From: Sphingomonadaceae bacterium
GTDB taxonomy: Bacteria; Pseudomonadota; Alphaproteobacteria; Sphingomonadales; Sphingomonadaceae
Length of the DNA stretch: 33,471 nt
Assembly: GCA_019090585.1 (NCBI GenBank)
Contig: JAHRVR010000169.1
Location: 1-33,471 of the forward strand
Reading direction: 5' to 3'
Shown in pieces: positions 25,601 to 33,065 of this stretch. Position numbers and translations under genes: made by a program. The notes beneath the pieces were generated by a model that had not been told where the DNA came from, did no database searches, and worked only from the letters and a program-made list of their open reading frames with translations. Position 1 is the stretch's first letter, and the number at the start of each line of letters is the position of its first letter.

Positions 25601-27082
25601 ATGTCGCAAGATCCAGCCCGCATTCCGGTCATTATTGGCGTTGGGGAGATCAACGACAGGCCGGATGATCCGATGGACGGCCTCGATTCGGTTGAGCTGA
25701 TGGCGGCCTCTGCAAAGAAGGCGGACGTGGATGCTGGCGGCGGCTGGATCGAACAGTGCGACTGGTTGACCAATGTCGCGCAGATGTCGTTTCGTACATT
25801 TGACGTGGAAGCGATGCTTCCAAAGGCGCTGGGGATCAAGCCGGCAACAGTGGTCGAGGCGAAAGGCTCTTATGGCGATCACCCGGTCATGCTGGTCAAC
25901 GATGCTGCCAATGCAATTGCATCGGGCAAAGCCTCGGTCTGCATCGTTACTGGCGGCGAAGGGCTGCGCACGGCGGCAAAGCGGCCAAAGAAAGACGGCG
26001 GCGGTGAAGACCTGTTCAGAAAGTCACGCACGAGCGCTTCAGACGTGCGGCAGCGTTATGGCATGATCGAGCCGGCACAAATCTACCCGCTTTATGAAAA
26101 CGCGACCCGCGCGGCATGGGGACTGAGTCTGGCACAGGCGCAGGCGGAAACGGGCAAGATCTGGTCGACGATGTCGCAGGTCGCCAATGACGCCGAAGGC
26201 GCCTGGATCAAACAGCCGCGCACGCCGGAGGAAATTACAACATTCGATGCGAACAACCGGCCCTTGGCATTCCCATATTCAAAGTTCCAGGTTGCCAATT
26301 CGTCTGTGAATCAGGGCGCATCACTGATCATCACCAGTCTGGCCAAAGCGCGGGCGGCTGGGATTGACGAGGGCCGGATTATTTACATCGGCGCAGGCGC
26401 GAATGCCCATGAGGATGAAGAACCGCTCAATCGCGTGAACTGGACCGGAACTGTGGCGATGGAAGTGGCCTTGGAAAAGACCATGGAGTTGAACGGGCTC
26501 GCTGCGAATGACCTCGATCACGTTGAGCTCTACTCGTGCTTTCCGTGCGTTCCCAAGATGGCGCGGCGCATTCTTGGCCTGTCCGCTGACCGGCCACTGA
26601 GCGTTCAGGGCGGGCTGACGTTTGGGGGCGGCCCGATGGGCAATTACATGATGCATGCGAGCGCGGGGATGGTCCGCAAGCTGCGTGAAAGCGGTGAATA
26701 CGGCCTGCTTTACGGCAATGGCGGCCATTGCACACATAACCACGCCATCGTCCTGTCAACGCATCCGGTCAAGGGTGTGAGCTTTCCGCAGGACTATGAT
26801 TTCCATGAAGAGGCCGATGCGCGGCGCGGAGCCATCCCTGAAAGCGACCAGACTTATGAGGGCCCGGCCACTATCGAGACATATACGGTCTTTCATTCAC
26901 GCGCGGGTGACCCCACCAGCGGCGTGATCTTTGCACTGACACCGCAAGGGACGCGGGTTGTCTCGAAAGTAGAAGGTGAGGATTTGGATATGATGGCGTT
27001 CCTCACCGATGGCACGGTCGAGCCGGTCGGCACTTCCGGGCGCACCGAGCGCGTTGGCGAAACCCTGTTCTGGAGGCGATAG
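25601..27082 (+). CDS. SCP2/TLP1-type thiolase-like protein lacking canonical catalytic residues
   Basis: 493 residues. The N-terminal two thirds follow a thiolase fold (IPVIIGVGEI..., ASGKASVCIVTGGE, NQGASLIITSL), and a C-terminal extension of about 100 residues (ETYTVFHSRAGDPTSGVIFALTP...) looks like the extra domain of thiolase-like protein type 1. The usual nucleophilic Cys position reads KGSYGDHP (S90), the GHP motif reads GGGPMGN, and the distal Cys motif reads GNGGHCTHNHA. Classic thiolysis is therefore doubtful. Such proteins are often called acetyl-CoA acetyltransferases; an acyl-CoA lyase/aldolase-like or binding role is possible. GGGAGAG precedes the ATG; the gene is 45 bases after the P450. 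Confidence 0.87.
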   Translation: MSQDPARIPVIIGVGEINDRPDDPMDGLDSVELMAASAKKADVDAGGGWIEQCDWLTNVAQMSFRTFDVEAMLPKALGIKPATVVEAKGSYGDHPVMLVNDAANAIASGKASVCIVTGGEGLRTAAKRPKKDGGGEDLFRKSRTSASDVRQRYGMIEPAQIYPLYENATRAAWGLSLAQAQAETGKIWSTMSQVANDAEGAWIKQPRTPEEITTFDANNRPLAFPYSKFQVANSSVNQGASLIITSLAKARAAGIDEGRIIYIGAGANAHEDEEPLNRVNWTGTVAMEVALEKTMELNGLAANDLDHVELYSCFPCVPKMARRILGLSADRPLSVQGGLTFGGGPMGNYMMHASAGMVRKLRESGEYGLLYGNGGHCTHNHAIVLSTHPVKGVSFPQDYDFHEEADARRGAIPESDQTYEGPATIETYTVFHSRAGDPTSGVIFALTPQGTRVVSKVEGEDLDMMAFLTDGTVEPVGTSGRTERVGETLFWRR

Positions 27083-27206
27083 GCCGGCGGAGTGCCGGTG
27101 CGCGGCAGGGATATTGAATGCCATCATAGCGGACTTGCAGGGGTTTTTCAGGCGGTTCAGACAGCACTTATGAAAAACACAAGACTTGCAGCCGGGCGCA
27201 TATCAT

Positions 27207-28808
27207 ATGTTTGATGGAACACCCGATAGCGCGACGGGGCTGGCGCATATATCCGCTGACACGTCATTTCCGCTCCTCGATATGACGATCGGAGATTGCC
27301 TGCGCGACAAGGCGGAGCGGTTTGGAGACCGTTCCGCCCTGATATGGCGCATGGATGGGGAGCTTCAGCGCTTTAGCTACAGCGAATTGCTGGCCCAGGC
27401 AGAGCTCGTGGCAAGCTGGCTGCTTGAGCGGGCCAGCCCGGGTGAGCGCGTTGCGATCTGGTCGCGCAATTCTGCCGAATGGGTCGTCACTGAATTTGCC
27501 TGTGCGCTTGCCGGGCTGGTTGTGGCGGGCTGGAACCCGGCTTGGTCGGAACGCGAATGTGAACATGCACGCGATCTTATCGATCCGGCGGTGCTCTTGA
27601 GCGGATACGATACGCGCGGTGTCTCTTTGATGGACCGTGCCGCGCATCTCATGCCGTCTGGGAAGGTCTTTGCCCTTGAGGAACTGTTCGATCTTGTAAG
27701 AGGCAGCAAGCCGGTGGAACTGCCGCAGGTTGATCCATCAGACTTGTTCATGATCCAGTTCACTTCCGGCACGACGGGGCGTTCCAAGGGCGCGTCTCTC
27801 TCTCATTTCGCGGCGCTCAATGCCAGTTATCTGCGAGCGGTGTCGGCTGGATTTGACGAGACCGATATCTGGGTCAATGCCGGGCCGCTCAACCATGTGG
27901 GCGGTGCGCTCAGCGTTGTGCTTGGCTGTGTATCGGTTGGCTCTTGTTATGTGTTGATGCAAAGGTTTGAAACGGGCGAATATCTGCGCATGATGCGCGA
28001 AACCGGCGCCACCCGGATCGGCGGCGTGCCGACCATGTTGATCGCGCTGTGTGAACATCCCGAATGGGACCCCTCGCAATTCAATATCAGGTCGATCGGA
28101 TCGGGCGGCGCGTCGGTGCCCAAGCCGTTGATTGAGCGGCTGAACCGGGAATTTGGCGCGCCGGTTGTGGTTGTGTTCGGTCAGTCCGAAAGCGTGATGA
28201 TCACGACCTCTGTCCCGCAAGATGCGCCAGAGATCGCTGCGAAAACTTCTGGCCGCGCTGCGCCGCATGTTGACCTGAAGATATGTCATCCCGAAACCGG
28301 CAAAACGCTCAAGGTTGGTGATGTGGGGGAAGTCTGCGCTCGCAGCCCGATGAATATGGACGGCTATTTCCGGATGCCCGAAGCCACGGCCACGACCATC
28401 GACAAAGACGGGTATATCCATACCGGCGACCTCGGTTCGCTCGATGCCCAAGGATACCTCAGTATTCAGGGGCGTACGCGCGAAGTCATCATCCGGGGCG
28501 GCGAGAACATCTATCCAGCTGAGATCGAGGGGTTTCTGCTTGAGCACCCGGACATTGTGTCACTCGCGGTTGTCCCCATTGCCGACGAAAAATGGGGGCA
28601 GACCGTGGCGGCAGCGATCAAGCTGCGCGATGGTTGCGCGCTGGATGCGCAGGAGCTGGAAGCTTTCGCTGCCAAAGGCCTCGCCCATTTCAAGATTCCG
28701 CGCACCTGGCTTGCGGTTGAAGCGTTCCCGATGACGGCTTCAGGAAAGATCAGGAAAGTGGACGTTGAAAAGCTGTTCGAGAGAAATTCAGCGGCCCCGC
28801 CAGTCTGA
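27207..28808 (+). CDS. AMP-forming acyl-CoA synthetase (second)
   Basis: 533-residue ANL ligase: P-loop FTSGTTGRSKG (about 185-195), the adenylate motif FGQSES, YIHTGDLGSLDAQGYLSIQGRTREVIIRGGENIYPAEIE (hinge and C-domain start), and the terminal catalytic Lys in SGKIRKVD. More similar in character to medium/long-chain fatty acyl ligases than the ligase at 10725. The frame can begin at a TTG at 27186, but I chose the ATG at 27207. It is last in the plus-strand VOC-P450-thiolase-like set, after a 124-base gap that contains a weak CCGGC/GCCGG hairpin at 27084-27098. It is convergent with the AtuA gene. It probably activates the acid released by upstream oxidation. Confidence 0.92.
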   Translation: MFDGTPDSATGLAHISADTSFPLLDMTIGDCLRDKAERFGDRSALIWRMDGELQRFSYSELLAQAELVASWLLERASPGERVAIWSRNSAEWVVTEFACALAGLVVAGWNPAWSERECEHARDLIDPAVLLSGYDTRGVSLMDRAAHLMPSGKVFALEELFDLVRGSKPVELPQVDPSDLFMIQFTSGTTGRSKGASLSHFAALNASYLRAVSAGFDETDIWVNAGPLNHVGGALSVVLGCVSVGSCYVLMQRFETGEYLRMMRETGATRIGGVPTMLIALCEHPEWDPSQFNIRSIGSGGASVPKPLIERLNREFGAPVVVVFGQSESVMITTSVPQDAPEIAAKTSGRAAPHVDLKICHPETGKTLKVGDVGEVCARSPMNMDGYFRMPEATATTIDKDGYIHTGDLGSLDAQGYLSIQGRTREVIIRGGENIYPAEIEGFLLEHPDIVSLAVVPIADEKWGQTVAAAIKLRDGCALDAQELEAFAAKGLAHFKIPRTWLAVEAFPMTASGKIRKVDVEKLFERNSAAPPV

Positions 28809-28850
28809 CCGGGGTGATACCTTCCTGACTGGAGCGAGAGCGCGGGCGGT

Positions 28851-30671
28851 TCAGGCCGTTTCCGGGAGTCCCAGGCTTTCCGCGATCTCCTTTGAGACCG
28901 GCACTGGATATTCCAGCAGCATCTGGCCCATGGATTTGGCCACCGGATCAAGCCGCAGGGATTGCGCGCCGCCGCCCTGAAGTGAATTCTTGACCACGAA
29001 GTTCAGGCCATGGGTGCCGGGCATGACAAAGCGGTCGATCTGCGGTTCCGCGTCACTAAGCAGATGCGCATACCACTGGCCGACGGTGTGCTGGTCCAGC
29101 GCCGCCGCGATGTAAGGGGCAAAACGCGGCTCTCGCGCAAAGACACCGACGTTGAACAGGTTTCCCTTGTCGCCGCTGCGCGCCCAGGCAAGGCTGATGA
29201 GCGGGACCGTCAGTTCCGGTTCGGCATTGGTGGGATGAGCGGGCTCGGGCGGGCGGGCCAGCATCGATTCCTCGAACCATCTTGAAGGTGCAGCCGTTAA
29301 TGCGACCGCTTGACCATCGACACTGACTTGCGGGGTGAAGTCCGATTTATTCACGAGGAACAGGAATACACGCATCAAAGGACGTGTGCTGCCCAGATTG
29401 CCGCCCAGACCGATAGTGGTGCCCGGCGACATCGAGGAAATGGAGCTGACTTGTTCCTTGAGGAAGATCTGCGGGCCGATCGGCTCGTCGTGAGTCACCG
29501 AAATCATCGCTACGACTTCACGTGCATTTTCACCGCGTGAACGGGGGCCATAGCTCGTCTCGGCTCCTATCACTTCGACATGGGTTTCGTTTAGCGGCTT
29601 GGCGTTGCGGTTGCGAAGCAAGGTGTTGGTGCGTTCGAACAGTGCCTCTGCCTGACGGCGCGCCTTGGCAGGCGCATTGATGCCGACGATGGGCTGGAAT
29701 GCGGTGCCGCGCCAGCCTTGCGAATACGTCGCGCAGACTTTGTAAGTGCTGGTCGGCGCATAGCCTTTTGCGCCCCTTACACGGACCCGGTTCGGCCCAT
29801 CCGGCGCCATGACGACCTCGCTCCAGTCACATACTGCATCGGGGACGATATAGGCTTGCGGGTCGCTGACTTCGTAAATCATTTGTTCGGCCACCGTGCC
29901 GGTTGATACAAGGCCGCCCGTTCCCTCCGGCTTGCTCACCACAAAAGTGCCGTCCGAATGACAATCGACGAATGGGTTGCCGATATTGGCGGGGTCCGGG
30001 ATGCTTTCCCAATCGGTGAAAGTGCCGCCGGTGACTTGTGTGGAACATTCGGTCAGGTGGCCGACCAGCGTTCCTGCCGAGAGCAGGTCCCAATCATCGG
30101 GCGTCCAGCCAAATTCATGGATCAGCGGGCCGAGTGCCAGTGCGCTGTCCACTGCGCGCCCTGTCAGCACAATATCCGCGCCTGCATCAAGCGCAGCGGC
30201 AATCGGGAATCCGCCGAAATAGGCGTTCATGCTTGAGAAGTTTACATCATCTGGAAGTGGCTCTCCGCTGAACATTTCGCGAAGACCCTGGGCGTGAAAT
30301 TCGTCCACCCGGCCGCGCATATCATCGCCGGTTACGATGCCGATCTTTGCGGTAAGTCCAAGCTCGGCGAGCAGCTTGCGCAGTGCATCGGCTGCGCCCT
30401 GAGGATTAAGTCCGCCCCAATTGGTAATGATCCTGGTGCCCGAGCCGATCATGTCCTTCAGAAAGGGCGCCATGTCGCGCAGGAGGTTTGGGCTGAAACC
30501 TTCGGGATTGGTTTTCGTATCGCTGGAGAGCGATGCCATCGTCAGTTCGGCAAGGTAATCATAGACAATGTAATCGCACTTCGCCGCGATCAGTGCCGGA
30601 TGGCCAATGAAGCTATCGTCGAAAAAGGCGGTGCCGCCACCTATGCGGACGACTTTACCTGTCTTTGCCAT
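28851..30671 (-). CDS. AtuA-like (DUF1446) acyclic terpene utilisation family protein
   Basis: 606 residues. The N-terminal DUF1446 domain (about 1-440) begins VVRIGGGTAFFDDS and includes YDYLAELTMA, NWGGLNPQG, LTGRAVDSALALGPLIHEFGW and AGTLVGHLTECSTQVTGG. The C-terminal AtuA-like domain carries ARSGDKGNLFNVGV. AtuA belongs to the Pseudomonas citronellol/geranyl-CoA pathway but its reaction is still unassigned; homologues also occur outside terpene loci. None of the other atu genes (geranyl-CoA carboxylase, isohexenylglutaconyl-CoA hydratase) is visible. GGAGAG lies upstream of the ATG. A hairpin-forming AACCGT/ACGGTT repeat (30695-30714) lies 24 bases before the start. Confidence 0.9.
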   Translation of the reverse strand: MAKTGKVVRIGGGTAFFDDSFIGHPALIAAKCDYIVYDYLAELTMASLSSDTKTNPEGFSPNLLRDMAPFLKDMIGSGTRIITNWGGLNPQGAADALRKLLAELGLTAKIGIVTGDDMRGRVDEFHAQGLREMFSGEPLPDDVNFSSMNAYFGGFPIAAALDAGADIVLTGRAVDSALALGPLIHEFGWTPDDWDLLSAGTLVGHLTECSTQVTGGTFTDWESIPDPANIGNPFVDCHSDGTFVVSKPEGTGGLVSTGTVAEQMIYEVSDPQAYIVPDAVCDWSEVVMAPDGPNRVRVRGAKGYAPTSTYKVCATYSQGWRGTAFQPIVGINAPAKARRQAEALFERTNTLLRNRNAKPLNETHVEVIGAETSYGPRSRGENAREVVAMISVTHDEPIGPQIFLKEQVSSISSMSPGTTIGLGGNLGSTRPLMRVFLFLVNKSDFTPQVSVDGQAVALTAAPSRWFEESMLARPPEPAHPTNAEPELTVPLISLAWARSGDKGNLFNVGVFAREPRFAPYIAAALDQHTVGQWYAHLLSDAEPQIDRFVMPGTHGLNFVVKNSLQGGGAQSLRLDPVAKSMGQMLLEYPVPVSKEIAESLGLPETA

Positions 30672-30694
30672 TGTTCATCTCTCTCCGGGCCGGG

Positions 30695-30714
30695 AACCGT
30701 TTTTTTGCACGGTT
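30695..30714. repeat. AACCGT-N8-ACGGTT inverted repeat
   Basis: Perfect 6-base arms around a T-rich centre, 24 bases upstream of the AtuA-like gene. It could be an operator or an mRNA hairpin. There is no T-tract in the direction of transcription, so it does not look like an intrinsic terminator. Confidence 0.35.
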
Positions 30715-30719
30715 TCAAC

Positions 30720-30747
30720 GCATGAATGGCTGGGCATGAACGGCTGG
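30720..30747. repeat. Tandem 14-base direct repeat, two copies
   Basis: GCATGAATGGCTGG followed by GCATGAACGGCTGG, 13 of 14 identical, in the 136-base gap between the redoxin and AtuA-like genes. It probably arose by slippage. Confidence 0.6.
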
Positions 30748-30776
30748 CCTGAAAAAGTCCAATTCAACTACCTGTA

Positions 30777-30812
30777 TGGGCAGGCCTTACTAATTGGGCA
30801 GGCCTTGCTAGC
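30777..30812. repeat. Tandem 18-base direct repeat overlapping the redoxin stop
   Basis: TGGGCAGGCCTTACTAAT is followed by TGGGCAGGCCTTGCTAGC, identical at 15 of 18 positions. The second copy contains the complement of the redoxin TAG stop (30808-30810); the first copy duplicates this end outside the gene. It contains the palindromic core AGGCCT. Confidence 0.6.
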
Positions 30813-31401
30813 TGCTGATAGCATCCAGCATTGCGATCACGTCCTGATTGGAAGGGCGAGAGCGAAAGTCTGCAGCGACGTATTTCTTGAGGACGGTTCC
30901 GTCTGGCGCAAGGAACAGGATCGAGGCAAGCGGCACACCAAAGGCAAAGCTGTCCTTCCCATATTGAGGGTCGCGCAAGTCCAGCGCGCTGATCATCTTT
31001 GCGCCCTTGTCGCTCAGCAGGGTGTAAGCGATCCCGTTCTCTCCGGCAAAAGTCGCAAGCGTGGCGGGATCGTCATAGGATAGCGCAGCCAGTGAGAACC
31101 CTTTTTCGGAGACGGCGGCGTGAATGTCCTGGGTGCGCGCCAGCTGCGCCTTGCAAAAAACGCACCAGTCAGCGGACCGAACGAGGAAAAGGACCATCCC
31201 GTTTTCGCCCATTTGCGCGCCAAGTGTCGTCGGCGCGGCTTTGCTGTCCTGCAAGGCCATTTCGATGGGTGCCTTCTTGCCAACCGCGATCCCGGTATCG
31301 ACCGGTTTCGGAGGCAGCAGCGCGGGACCGAGCATCCAGATTGCGGCCGCTACAATCGCCACAACGATAATGCCTGTTGCATAGAGTGCGATCTTCTTCA
31401 T
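30808..31401 (-). CDS. Membrane-anchored redoxin (AhpC/TSA-thioredoxin-like)
   Basis: 197 residues. An N-terminal signal-anchor helix (about 4-25, IALYATGIIVVAIVAAAIWML) is preceded by KK, which puts the rest of the protein in the periplasm. A thioredoxin-fold domain follows with WCVFC (C80, C83) as the redox pair, then LSYDDPATLATFAGENGIAYTLLSD, typical of peroxiredoxin-like redoxins. It probably acts as a thiol-disulfide or peroxide-handling protein. The ATG at 31401 has GGGAGAGG upstream; a longer frame to 31473 has no fold support. It stands between the catabolic cluster and modCB and probably has its own promoter within the 167-base gap. Confidence 0.87.
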   Translation of the reverse strand: MKKIALYATGIIVVAIVAAAIWMLGPALLPPKPVDTGIAVGKKAPIEMALQDSKAAPTTLGAQMGENGMVLFLVRSADWCVFCKAQLARTQDIHAAVSEKGFSLAALSYDDPATLATFAGENGIAYTLLSDKGAKMISALDLRDPQYGKDSFAFGVPLASILFLAPDGTVLKKYVAADFRSRPSNQDVIAMLDAISS

Positions 31402-31455
31402 GGGTCCTCTCCCGCAATTCCCGGAAAACTCGCTGCATTCACCTGCTGGCGGCAA

Positions 31456-31494
31456 TGCAATCTGTCTGTGCAATCTGTCTGTGCAATCTGACAG
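31456..31494. repeat. 13-base tandem repeat, three copies
   Basis: Two identical TGCAATCTGTCTG units and a third TGCAATCTGACAG, followed by a degenerate start of a fourth (TGCAAGG). It is in the gap between modC and the redoxin gene, 54 bases before the redoxin start. Confidence 0.7.
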
Positions 31495-31507
31495 TGCAAG
31501 GGCACTG

Positions 31508-31536
31508 CCGTAAAGCCAATTCGGCTTGCGGTTTTT
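31508..31536 (+). terminator. Stem-loop followed by T5 (plus-strand orientation)
   Basis: CCG-ta-AAGCC, loop AATTC, GGCTT-g-CGG, then TTTTT. This resembles an intrinsic terminator for plus-strand transcripts, though both flanking genes are on the minus strand. It may block antisense transcription into modC, or be a structural hairpin downstream of modC. Confidence 0.35.
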
Positions 31537-31568
31537 CCCAAAAAACGAAGTGACCGCTGGGAAAGGCG

Positions 31569-32198
31569 CTATTTCGGGTGGATGGGAATGACCTGATCGG
31601 CCAGCCTGTCCACTTCATCGCGGTCATGGCTGACATAGAGGATTGGCAGTTTCAGTTCATCGCGGATTCGCTCGATGACTTGCATGATCTCCTCGCGCCT
31701 TGCCTGGTCGAGAGAGGCCAGTGGCTCGTCCATGAGCAGGCAGCGCGGACCGCTCAGCAAGGCCCGCCCAATCGCCACGCGCTGTGCCTCTCCGCCAGAC
31801 AGGGTGGGCGCCATGCGGTCCATCAGCTGCTCGATGCCGAGGAAGGAAATCGCCTCGTCCGGGGAAAGCCAGCGGCGGTCTTGCGGCGCAAGGTTCCATC
31901 CGAACAACAGGTTCTGCCGGACGGTACGGTGGGGGAACAGACGTCCGTCCTGAAAGACATATCCGCACGCGCGTTGTTCCGGCGGAAGGTCTATGGCGCT
32001 ATCACTGTCGAACAACACCTCGCCATTGACGGCAATGCGGCCGCGTTCGGGCCTGAGCAGCCCGGCAACGGCGTCAAGCACGCTCGTCTTGCCTGCGCCG
32101 GATGGACCGAACAGGGCGGTAAGCCCGGACAATGCCTTGAAGTCGCCCGATATGCGGCGCCCGCCGCGGCGAATGACGATGTCGATCTCAAAGAACAT
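31569..32198 (-). CDS. modC: Molybdate ABC transporter ATP-binding protein ModC (short form)
   Basis: ABC ATPase energising molybdate import. Walker A GPSGAGKT (31-38), Q-loop FQDGRLFPH, signature LSGGEAQR, Walker B CLLMDEP and the switch His in VSHDRDE are all present. It has about 209 residues against about 350 for enterobacterial ModC; it stops after the ATPase domain, so the C-terminal molybdate-binding TOBE/Mop domain is missing. I prefer the ATG at 32198, overlapping the modB end by 11 bases; an ATG at 32213 is possible. The modB-modC order and overlap support the transporter assignment. Confidence 0.88.
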   Translation of the reverse strand: MFFEIDIVIRRGGRRISGDFKALSGLTALFGPSGAGKTSVLDAVAGLLRPERGRIAVNGEVLFDSDSAIDLPPEQRACGYVFQDGRLFPHRTVRQNLLFGWNLAPQDRRWLSPDEAISFLGIEQLMDRMAPTLSGGEAQRVAIGRALLSGPRCLLMDEPLASLDQARREEIMQVIERIRDELKLPILYVSHDRDEVDRLADQVIPIHPK

Positions 32199-32889
32199 GG
32201 CCGCCCCTGCCATGTCCGCTGCGCCGCGCGAGCCATTCGGAAAGGACAAGCGCGCCAAGCGACAGGGCGACTGAAATCAGCGCCAGCCGCGTAACCGCCA
32301 CTTCGTTTCCCGGCAGTTGCAGCCCGGTGTAAATGGCCAGCGGCAAAGTGCGCGTTTGGCCGGGAATGTTCGAGACAAATGTTACCGTCGCGCCGAATTC
32401 GCCAAGCGAACGGGCGAGGCCCAGAACCATGCCCGCCACAACGCCCGGCGATGCGAGCGGCAAAGTGACTTCGAAGAACGTACGCCACTTTCCGGCTCCG
32501 AGCGTGCGCGCGGCGCTTTCATACCGCCGGTCCACGCTTTCCAGCGAAAGCCGCATGGCGCGCACCATCAGCGGAAGCGCCATGACGGCAGCGGCAAGCG
32601 CGGCCCCGGTCCAGCGAAACATCAGTGTTACCCCGAACCAGTCAGCCAGCAGTCGTCCGACAGGCCCATTCGCACCGAACGCGATGAGCAGCAGCCAGCC
32701 TGTCACCACCGGGGGAAGCACAAGCGGTAAATGCACCAGAGCATCAAGCAGGACTTTGCCGGGGAAGCTACGACGTGCGAGCACCCAGGCAAGGGCAAAG
32801 GCAAAGGGCAGCGTGACAAGGATCGCAAGGCAGCTTACGCGCAGCGACAGGGCCACAACCTGCCATTCGGAAGGGGAAAGGATCGTCAA
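32188..32889 (-). CDS. modB: Molybdate ABC transporter permease ModB
   Basis: 233 residues, the normal ModB length, with five or so membrane helices (for example VVALSLRVSCLAILVTLPFAFALAWVLA at the N terminus). The EAA-type loop is ESAARTLGAGKWRTFFEVTLPLA. GEFGATVTFVSNIPGQTRTLPLAIYT is the strongly conserved ModB block. The start is a TTG at 32887-32889: a TGA lies three codons upstream in frame and no ATG is available, while the N-terminal LSPSEWQ matches the family start. GGGGA lies about 9 bases upstream. No modA (binding protein) adjoins; the upstream neighbour is a divergent methyltransferase. Confidence 0.92.
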   Translation of the reverse strand: MTILSPSEWQVVALSLRVSCLAILVTLPFAFALAWVLARRSFPGKVLLDALVHLPLVLPPVVTGWLLLIAFGANGPVGRLLADWFGVTLMFRWTGAALAAAVMALPLMVRAMRLSLESVDRRYESAARTLGAGKWRTFFEVTLPLASPGVVAGMVLGLARSLGEFGATVTFVSNIPGQTRTLPLAIYTGLQLPGNEVAVTRLALISVALSLGALVLSEWLARRSGHGRGGHVL

Positions 32890-32938
32890 ACCCTTTCATC
32901 CCCGTTTGCACGCACCACTGTTTCTCCCCGACCTCGAT

Positions 32939-32958
32939 CTATATTCGTCCGTGTATAG
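32939..32958. promoter_or_regulatory. Possible ModE-type (Mo-box) site upstream of modB
   Basis: CTATA-N10-TATAG inverted repeat with TATAT-like arms, 50 bases before modB. It resembles ModE-family boxes (TATAT arms about 6-8 bases apart) only loosely. The position fits molybdate control of modBC. Confidence 0.25.
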
Positions 32959-32987
32959 TTGCGGCGGTGCGGATGGGAAGAGCCGCA

Positions 32988-33065
32988 ATGAGCCTGTCGC
33001 TGAGATTGCGCTGGCTGGCCGGGGCAGATACTCCGGCCCAAGCGATGGAGAATGCCCCAAAATGA
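32988..33065 (+). CDS. Possible 25-residue leader peptide
   Basis: A short frame starting at an ATG with GGGAAGAG 5 bases upstream (good spacing). It encodes a Leu/Arg-rich N-terminal half and ends in a TGA overlapping the methyltransferase ATG (ATGA). I recognise no family. Its only support is the ribosome-binding site and the stop-start overlap; it could instead be chance or coupling sequence. Confidence 0.25.
   Translation: MSLSLRLRWLAGADTPAQAMENAPK

Noticed and set aside
24386-25882. 498-codon minus-strand open frame over the second P450
   Set aside because: Spans two genes on the other strand with clear P450 and thiolase-like motifs; its own translation has no recognisable domain.
27084-27098. 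CCGGC/GCCGG hairpin after the thiolase-like gene as a terminator
   Set aside because: Only a 5-base stem and no T-tract follows.
31456-31494. CRISPR-like array
   Set aside because: The 13-base units are directly contiguous with no spacers; simple tandem repeat.
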